DNA of 64,000 nucleotides from positions 56,235,000-56,298,999 of the forward strand of contig OW121740.1 of assembly GCA_933228675.1 (NCBI GenBank), written 5' to 3'. The notes below the pieces were generated by a model, which had not been told where the DNA came from, made no database searches, and saw only the letters and a program-made list of their open reading frames with translations. Below are positions 56,922 to 64,000 of this stretch, one piece after another. The stretch is from Stomorhina lunata (lineage: Eukaryota > Arthropoda > Insecta > Diptera > Rhiniidae). Numbering within the stretch: position 1 is the stretch's first letter; each line of letters starts with the position of its first letter. The position numbers and the translations under genes are program-made.

Positions 56922-58823
56922 TTTATTTTATATGTTAAAAAAATACTGTTAAAACTTTGAATTAAAGTTGTTTTTCGATATTATCTTAAAAATCGCCAAT
57001 TTTCTAGCCAAAGTATGCATACCAGCACTTTATTATTTTTCAGGTCGAAAATCGCCAAATTGTCGATAAATCGGAAAATCTGGCAGGCCTGATCACAAAT
57101 ACCAATCGAACCATATCTTAATAATATTGTGGCCAAAAAGTTTCCAGTATTAGAAGTTCACAGCATTCACTCTTCCATTGTAATCGTACAAAATAGTAGA
57201 TGCCGTAAAGTTCAAAAAAGTTCGCTTCACATTTGGATCGAGTTCTAGATTTAGTGACCAGAGCTGCAGACAATGATGTCAAGTTTACTGACCAATATAA
57301 AACATGTTCTAATTGATTATTTTCAATTACTTTCCTATTGCTAACTACTATCATTAGCTTGACTTAAATATACATTTTAAAATTATTTAATGAAACCATT
57401 TAAATCATAGAAGTCAACGGATAAGACTAGAGCAAAATCCATAGACATTTAATCAATCTTTCAAGTTCAGGTCTTATAAAATTGAAAGGAGTGAAACTAA
57501 ATGGAAATAAAAAAGAACGGAAAAATGCAAAAGATTCTCTAGTTACATTTTAATAACACCTTTTACTTGAAATTTATAACCTTCATAAGAAGAAATCACA
57601 AAATTTATGACTACACTTAAGTTCCTGTTGCACTACTTTATTTTAATAAACTCCAGTTTTTGTTTTGTTGTCTTTGCTCATGTGGCTAAGGCTGTTTTGG
57701 CCAAAACAGTTTTGGCTGCTAAGTTTGCTTTGTCTTATTGTATGTATGAGGCAATACTGGGCTTATCTTTGAAGAGGCGCCTGGATTCTTGGTAATTAAC
57801 TCCTCTTGCTAAAGAGGGTAGAGATGTGGTTTTTTTAAAATCTGTTTTTTTTTTTTTTTGGATTGTAAAGAAAAATAGAACTAGAGCAAAGAATTTGAAT
57901 GTTACGAACATTTTGAATTTCTGGTCTATTACTTGAGAATGTCCCTGAGTTGAATTTTTGTTTAAGATTTTAAAGCTCAAGCCGACAAAATTTAGAATTT
58001 CGTTTGTGGTTTTAAAGCTTTAGAATTTGCCAGATACCTGAGTCATTTAAGTAATTTGAATATCAATCAACTTGAATTACATATTCTAATGCAGCAGCTT
58101 CATTTAATTCATTTCTGCCTCATATTCATTTTAGTTTTATTGCACACAATGCACTTGTGCAGACTTGAGATTTTTTCTACCAATTTTAAGGCAAAAAAAA
58201 AAAACAAAATCGGAGACTCTAGCAGGTGTATATGGCCAAGAAGTGTTTTGTAGGTAACACACTGGCATCGTAACAAAAACTAACCATATATTTTAAATCG
58301 TTTCTTTTTTGTTGCTGTTGTTGTTGTTGTCTTCAACAGTAGCTCTCTGTTGCATTTAAAATGTTGTAACTTCTTCTGTTATCTATGATTTCATCTGATG
58401 TTGTAAATATGCCGCTTTTAGTATCAACATCAGCAGCAACAGAAAAACAACAGCAAAAAAAAAACATTGCTAAGAAAAATTACAAAAAATTGTATACTTA
58501 ATTGATAAATTCGATTGGAATTTTAAACTTTTAAGATAATAAAAACGCAAATAACTACTTTAAATGGATGTTATTTGGTTGGCGATGTTTTTTTTTTTTT
58601 GAAAACGTGCATTTTGTTTTTAAATCTTTTTTCATTTTGTTCATTTTCAAATTTTACAAGTATTTTAATAACTACAAAAACAATTTTAATGATCTTAATA
58701 ACTTAAAGATATTTAAGTGTTGATATTTGTAAATTTTATGATAATTTTGATAATCTAAGATCAGTTGGATTTTTATTATAAATTTAACATATTAGCAAAT
58801 AAAAATGTGTGTATTTGTTCATA
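56922..58823. other. Unassigned stretch
   Basis: No recurring repeat or domain is recognised. The 62-codon frame 57607-57795 (hydrophobic N terminus) was considered as a small secreted peptide and not accepted. CAA/GTT-rich runs near 58310-58330 and 58420-58460 are simple sequence. Confidence 0.4.
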
Positions 58824-60176
58824 GTACCTGGTTGACCGAGCCTTGCTCGGAGCTTTATGATAAGGATTTTGAGGCAAATTTTTAAGTTTTTATATATTTT
58901 ATTTTATAAAGTTAATTTTTAATTATTTTATTTATTTTGTCCGACCAACACATAGTTTGCATAGTTTAAAATTTAACTCATTTTAATAATTTTGGAAATT
59001 GGTCATACCAACAGAAACCTCCGTCGACTCATGCGCAACAACTTTGCTAAAGATTATAGTCTGATCAAATGCACAGTTTACGATTTAATTCATTTTGAGT
59101 AGTTTTCAGTGGCGCCACCTGAAGTTAATTATACCAACTAATCGTCTGCTTATGCTTAACAACTTTGGTATGATTATAACATGATCAAATGCACAGTTTA
59201 CGATTTAATTCACTGTGAGTAATTTTTTGTGGCGCCACCTGTCGGACGTTACTCATTCCAAATCAATAACCTTCGTCGTCTTATCCGCAAAAACTTTGCT
59301 GAAGATTATAGCATGATTAAATGTACAGCTTACGATTAAATTGACTTTGAGTAAATTTCAGTGTCGCCACCTGTCGAAATTTCTTCATACCAACTAAGAA
59401 ACCTTCGTCGGCTCATGTGCAACAACTTTGCTAAAGATTGTAGCATGATTGAATGTACAGTTTACGATTTAATTAATTTTTAGTAATTTTCAGTGACGCC
59501 ATCTGTCAGAAATTAGTCTTATCAACTTTAAAACCTTCGACGGCTTATCCGCAAAATCTTCGCTAAAGAGCATAACATGATCAAATGCACAGTTTACTAT
59601 TCTATAAAGAACATACATACAGACAAAAATTCATTTGTTTAAAAGTTATAACATTACTAATTTTTTTCCCCTTTTTATCCCCTAATTTCAAAAAGTTCCA
59701 TATGCATATTTGGTACTTCTTTGGTACCAATTGAATTCGGTACATTTTATTAAAACGCAGTTAGCATAATCTTCCTATTCGTATTACTTTTTGAGATTTT
59801 AAGTTATCATTTTATCCCTTTTTTTACCCATTTTGGCCCCAAAATCAAAAAAGTACCATATACGTGTTCAATATTTCTTTCACATCTATTGACTGCAGTA
59901 CAAAGTTACTTTCTATATTCTTTGGTTTAAAAAATAAGAGTACCAAAAAAAGTATTTTCACCCTTTTTTACCCTCTATCGGACATTGTTTGAAAGAAGTA
60001 CCAAACCCCTGTCCGCTTATTTTCATATCAGCTTAAAACGTAATTTTTATTTTGTTTCTATACATATTACTTTAGAAGTTATAAGGTTTTCGATTTTTTC
60101 CAATTTTTTCCCGTTTTTACCCCCTTAGCGGGAAAAATTTACGATACTTTACGATACGACACAAACTGTATCCAGT

Positions 60177-60239
<63 letters not shown>

Positions 60240-60267
60240 CAATTTTTGCTCGTTTAAGAATATAAGA
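58824..60267 (-). mobile_element. Helitron-like family C, copy C6
   Basis: The plus strand begins GTACCTGGTTGACCGAGCCT with the hairpin CCGAGC-CTT-GCTCGG. It has about five 130-bp units (GGCGCCACCTGAAG near 59111, GGCGCCACCTGTCGG near 59232), pyrimidine-rich blocks, (TA)n at 60179-60236 and TGCTCGTTTAAGAATATAAG. Flanks rejoin as TTCAT/ATTACTAATG with no duplication (A/T junction on its own strand). Confidence 0.8.
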
Positions 60268-62725
60268 TTACTAATGCTCCAGCTTTAACTAATAATAGTT
60301 CAGATGATATTTGAATAAACACATGTCGCACTTGTTCAACAAGAGGGTATTAACTCAAAATTTTTAACTTTTCACTTTTTAGAAGAAATTGATGTGTAGT
60401 GGTTTTATCTACCCATTATAAAAATCTGACATCATTTTCTCTATAATTTTGCCAAAAAAACTACACTTTTACCCCTCTTCTATATATGAAAGTAGTTGTA
60501 AAATAAAATAGTTTTTTGACTCTACTGAACATTTTTTAGTTAATACCTCTTATTGATCTAGTGCGATGTATTTCTTATGGTATTAACAACAAATTTCAAT
60601 TTGGTCATATCCTACATATTCTTCTCTAAACTAATTTATGAACTAAAAGAAAAATGAGAATTGTCTTAATAAGAGAAAAGAAAATCCCCCTGCTCTGATT
60701 CTGTTTTCCTTAACGCTCCCTTAAACTGATATTGAACCATTGACAAAAAGTCGGTTGCAGAAAGTTTAAGAGCTATACCTGATTCCAAGATATACATTTT
60801 TCTCTTCTACTTATATGCATCTACAACATTATCTTCATTTTGTGAAAACACTATTTTTATTTCTCCCACCTCCTCAATTTTTCTTGTATAAATATAATTC
60901 TCATTTAGTCCATATCAGCATCAACATAAGTATTTGAATCTTTGAAGTTGAAAACTGCAGAACCCAGAGTTCATCCTTCCCAGTCAGCATTTTTGTTAAT
61001 TTCTGATCATATTTGACTCTTTTTCGACTGCCGCGGATGATAAAAAAAATCAAATATGCCATCATTTTCGATTCGAAAAAGGCTGTGCCCTTGAGAGAAT
61101 CTTATACGAGCAATTTTGGACTCAATTTTGATTATTTAGTTGATTCAAAAACAACACCATAGGAGTAACCTTTTTATCATCTTACTGTTCAAAATCTGCT
61201 TGCAAAATAGCAAAATTAAAATTCGAATCCCTTAAATGCTTGATTTTTAATGAATTTGCTTTTTGTTATTGTATTTTTAAATAGTAAGTTTTAAAGCTTA
61301 AGCGCGAATCTCCTTCGACTAGTTTTTTAATCGCGCAGACGACAAATCGTTTTTTGGTATTCCAAACTTGTTAAAAAAGACTCATTTGGGTGATTTTTCA
61401 AAAAATAATCTTCTAAATGCTGACTGGGTAGCGATTAATTTCATTGGATTTTTTTTATACCCACCATCACAAAAATGGGAAAGAATATTGGCTCAAAAAT
61501 TAAAAGGAGCATTTGAGCATAGCTCCCGCATAACCTCGCTTAGGCTAATCGATTACACTTTGATACAGATGAGCAACTAGACCTAGGTGAGGACATACAA
61601 AAACCATTTTCAAAGATTACAAAATACGTGCAAAATTTTGAGATATTCGCAAGAAATTGTTTTCGGGTAGGTCGCAGTACTTTAGTACCAACTTTTCAGA
61701 ACTGTTAAACAGTTCTGAAAAGTCAATGATCAAGCTTTAAGAAGATATATACAAAGTACTTATATCCTAAGAAAATAAGGTATATTTTTATCAAAAGTTT
61801 CGCTATTTTTAAAAAAGTGTTTGCAATCTTTAAAATTCGAAAGCAATTATTTCAACTTTTTTCTATAAAAACCCATTCGTTTTATACAGTCATTTGAAGC
61901 TTGTGTAGAAGACAACGAGTTATTACTTATAGATATCGGTTTAAATTTACAAAAGTTATAAAACTTATTTCAAAGTTAAAATTTTTTGATTGCAAACAAA
62001 AAACTATGGTATTTCTGCTACAAAAAATCCAATTTTGACCACTGTTTTTGAAAAATCTTATGATTTTTCTATAGAGAAGAGTCTAGATATTAAGAATCAA
62101 TAACTGTAGATATACTATGTGTTATAAGAAAGGAATTGATGTGCTTTATATTCTAAAACGAAAAGTTATCAAATTTTTCATCAAACTCGAATATAGTTTT
62201 ACAGCTTTAATCTTGATGTCGATTGAATTAAGAAACAGAAACTTGGGTTTAGTCTGCAGAGCAAAACAACTTAATCTCGTATATAGTTTAGGAAACTGGC
62301 TTAGCTATGGACCGATATTTTGATGAACCTTGTTAAAATGGATTTTTTGCATATAACTCTTAAATTTGAACGTATTTCTGAAATTGTTTTGTACGATTTG
62401 TCATGTACTCAATAAGACCTATTACACAAACTAGGTCGTTCCCGATAACAGGTAAGATGATACAATTTATTATAGAGAAGTTTTATATAAGTTACAATCA
62501 GCATCTCTTTTATCAGCCATATTAACTTTCTAACGTTTGATCGAATTATTATTTTCTTATCTCAAATTATGCTACCATACTACTTTTGAGAATCCCAGTT
62601 TGTGTTTGCCGATATGCTATAAACACAATCACGACTGCAGGCTATGGGCCACAACCTGTTAAAATTAGTGTACATGCATTCAAATAGGAATCATTTTATA
62701 TAAATACATTTTGTATATAATATAA
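60268..62725. other. Mostly unassigned, with two small repeats
   Basis: 60806-60977 is the dispersed repeat also found at 26432-26627. 61451-61566 is a deleted HINE family 3 (TTTTTTATACCCACCATCAC joined to GGCTCAAAAATTAAAAG and CATAGCTCCCGCATAACCTC). A perfect palindrome lies at 61691-61723. Otherwise no gene or RNA is recognised; open frames near 61368 and 62117 carry no motif. Confidence 0.4.
61691..61723. repeat. Perfect 33-base palindrome
   Basis: Two 16-base arms (left ACTTTTCAGAACTGTT) flank a single A. Arms are exact complements. It is too tight for a normal hairpin loop in RNA (about 3 bases would need to open). It could be a recent inverted duplication or a protein-binding site. No run of T follows. 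Confidence 0.9.
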
Positions 62726-63129
62726 AACAAGTAAGAAAGCGCTATAGTCGGTCAAGCCCGACCATACGATATCCTTCACCTCTAAGGTCAAAGGTGTTAT
62801 TTTTCCTGTATAAAGACAAATATTTGCTAAATTTTTCCATCATACAAACACTTTTTCAAAACTTATATATTTAACCTGTTTCCGTCATTTGGACTTATAT
62901 GAGAGCTAGGATCAAATGTGGACCGATTATCTCGAAATTTGGCAAATTGATTACAGTTATTACAAAAATTATGTATTAAAAAAATATACTCAAAATTTTC
63001 ATTATCTCTAGATTTACGAGCCTTTTAGTGATTTTTTGTCTCATTTAGTGCGTTTTAAAAGTTTGTATGGGAGCTATGGTCAAATGTGGACCGATTTCAA
63101 CGAAATTTGGTACAGTGATTTTAATTTAT
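62726..63129 (-). mobile_element. HINE family 2, copy 2k (3' half)
   Basis: Plus-strand start AACAAGTAAGAAAGCGCTAT is the reversed 3' end with hairpin GTCGG-TCAAGC-CCGAC. It follows family 2 up to GGTACAGTGATTTTAATTTA and is then replaced by MITE D2. Confidence 0.8.
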
Positions 63130-63132
63130 GTA

Positions 63133-63592
63133 AAGCTACGGTCACATTTATTAAACATTTAATCGAAGACAACGAATATCAAATATTTGATCCTCGTAGT
63201 CTGACCACAAAATATTTTTGAGGTTCAAACAAGAAACATGTTGATTTGAACAAAACAAAATCATTTGCCAGCAAAAAAAAATTTTCCTAATGTGACCACG
63301 CAAGAGCAAATATTTTATTAAATTTTGATCAAATAATTATTTAATCTTACAAAATTTTTGTAACATCAAACAGGGGCAAATAACAGCTGTGCATTTGTAT
63401 TGTTTACTATTCAAACAGAAACAACAACATCAATTTTGAGAAACAACAACATCAAATTTGAGAAACAACAACTCAAATATGAGAAACAAATTGCCAGATA
63501 CACAATTTTGTTTTGAAAAAATTTGATCAAATATTTTTTGGGAAAATATTTAATCTTCAGTGTGACCATAAATAAAACCATGACTTAATAAT
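63133..63592. mobile_element. MITE family D, copy D2
   Basis: Ends are imperfect inverted repeats: ACGGTCACATTTATTAAACA at the left and, read on the minus strand from the right, ATGGTCACACTGAAGATTAA. The interior has ATTTGATC words near both ends and three to four copies of AACAACAACATCAATTTTGA-type repeats (63418-63485). Copy D1 (15255-15385) shares the left third. The exact ends and target duplication are uncertain, because both copies also share TGTAAAG just outside the left end. Confidence 0.65.
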
Positions 63593-64000
63593 ACTGAAGG
63601 TTGTTCCATTCTCTCTTTTTGTCGCCATGATAACTTTCTGACGTTTGTTAGGATAGTGAAAGTTTGTGCTACCATATTTTTGCCGACAATCCCACTTCTC
63701 TAATATTGTATGATGACAAAATTTTTGTATAAAAAACTTATAAATATTTACTACAAATGTTCAATAAACAATCATACAATCATACAAATTTATTTCTTTA
63801 ATATTGAATGTCTTCATTATATGTTTAACTTCAAAATTATACATTTTTGATAATTATTCCCAATGTATTTCGTACCCCTTTTCTTAATGTGGCAACATTT
63901 TTCTTTCATTTGTTTTCAAATATCAAACTTCAAAAACCCAATATACTTCAAAATAATTTTGAAGAGAGAGAATGAAACTTCCTTGTTATTATCATGAAAT
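63593..64000. other. Unassigned end of window
   Basis: AT-rich DNA with no recognised gene or repeat. Confidence 0.35.

Noticed and set aside
57607..57795. A small secreted peptide
   Set aside because: The hydrophobic start is typical of AT-rich chance frames. There is no cleavage-site pattern, cysteine framework or promoter evidence.

Overview
This is eukaryotic, very AT-rich, repeat-dense DNA, most likely from a higher fly (Diptera, Brachycera; a calyptrate fly is my best guess). The main clue is a large set of short elements built like Drosophila INE-1/DINE-1 (Helentron-associated HINEs): a start of the type TATACCCTTCACC, a (GTCY)n tract next to GATGTCCGTC, a complementary GGTGAAGGGTA near the far end, a small hairpin, and an end in CTTACTTGTT. 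Tc1/mariner, hAT, TTAA-target (piggyBac-like), Helitron-like and non-LTR (LINE) remains fit the same picture. I found no intact host gene, tRNA, rRNA or CRISPR. Every protein-like signal is a decayed transposable-element gene. The single-copy-looking stretches could be intergenic or intronic.

Layout. 1-8.7 kb: old repeats, a 3-kb HINE split by composite element A, two further A copies, and a LINE derivative split by a DD37E-type Tc1-like transposon with clean TA duplications. 10.3-17.7 kb: a long inverted repeat, two copies of Helitron-like family C (one splitting a Tc1 transposase), a MITE, a third HINE family and another Tc1/mariner-superfamily transposase relic. 18.1-19.4 kb: a satellite with units of about 30 bp. 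21-26 kb: another C copy and a TTAA element holding a HINE. 26-34.4 kb: LINE fragments of two families, a hAT element with an 8-bp duplication, a GC-rich TTAA MITE, and a 1.7-kb element carrying a four-exon decayed gene and a 430-bp palindrome. 36-46.7 kb: C copies, HINEs, an 875-bp foldback, a mariner relic, a LINE 3' end and a long-inverted-repeat element G with a conserved coding fragment. 47.9-64 kb: a cluster of family-2 HINEs, the third A copy, a solo G arm, C copies, and long stretches where I recognise nothing.

The genes do not work together as a pathway. The value of the window is its stratigraphy. Several insertions interrupt decayed reading frames so exactly that removing them restores the frame, which fixes element ends and target rules. 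Points most worth a second look: element A (two tRNA-like modules plus a shrunken LINE between TIRs), the Helitron-like family C with a GTAC terminus, the spliced gene inside the palindrome-bearing element, and element G.

Names such as A, C, G, HINE1-3, LINE-alpha and LINE-2 are local labels used only here. Boundaries come from comparing copies within this window by eye, so most are good to within about 10 bases unless a target duplication fixes them.
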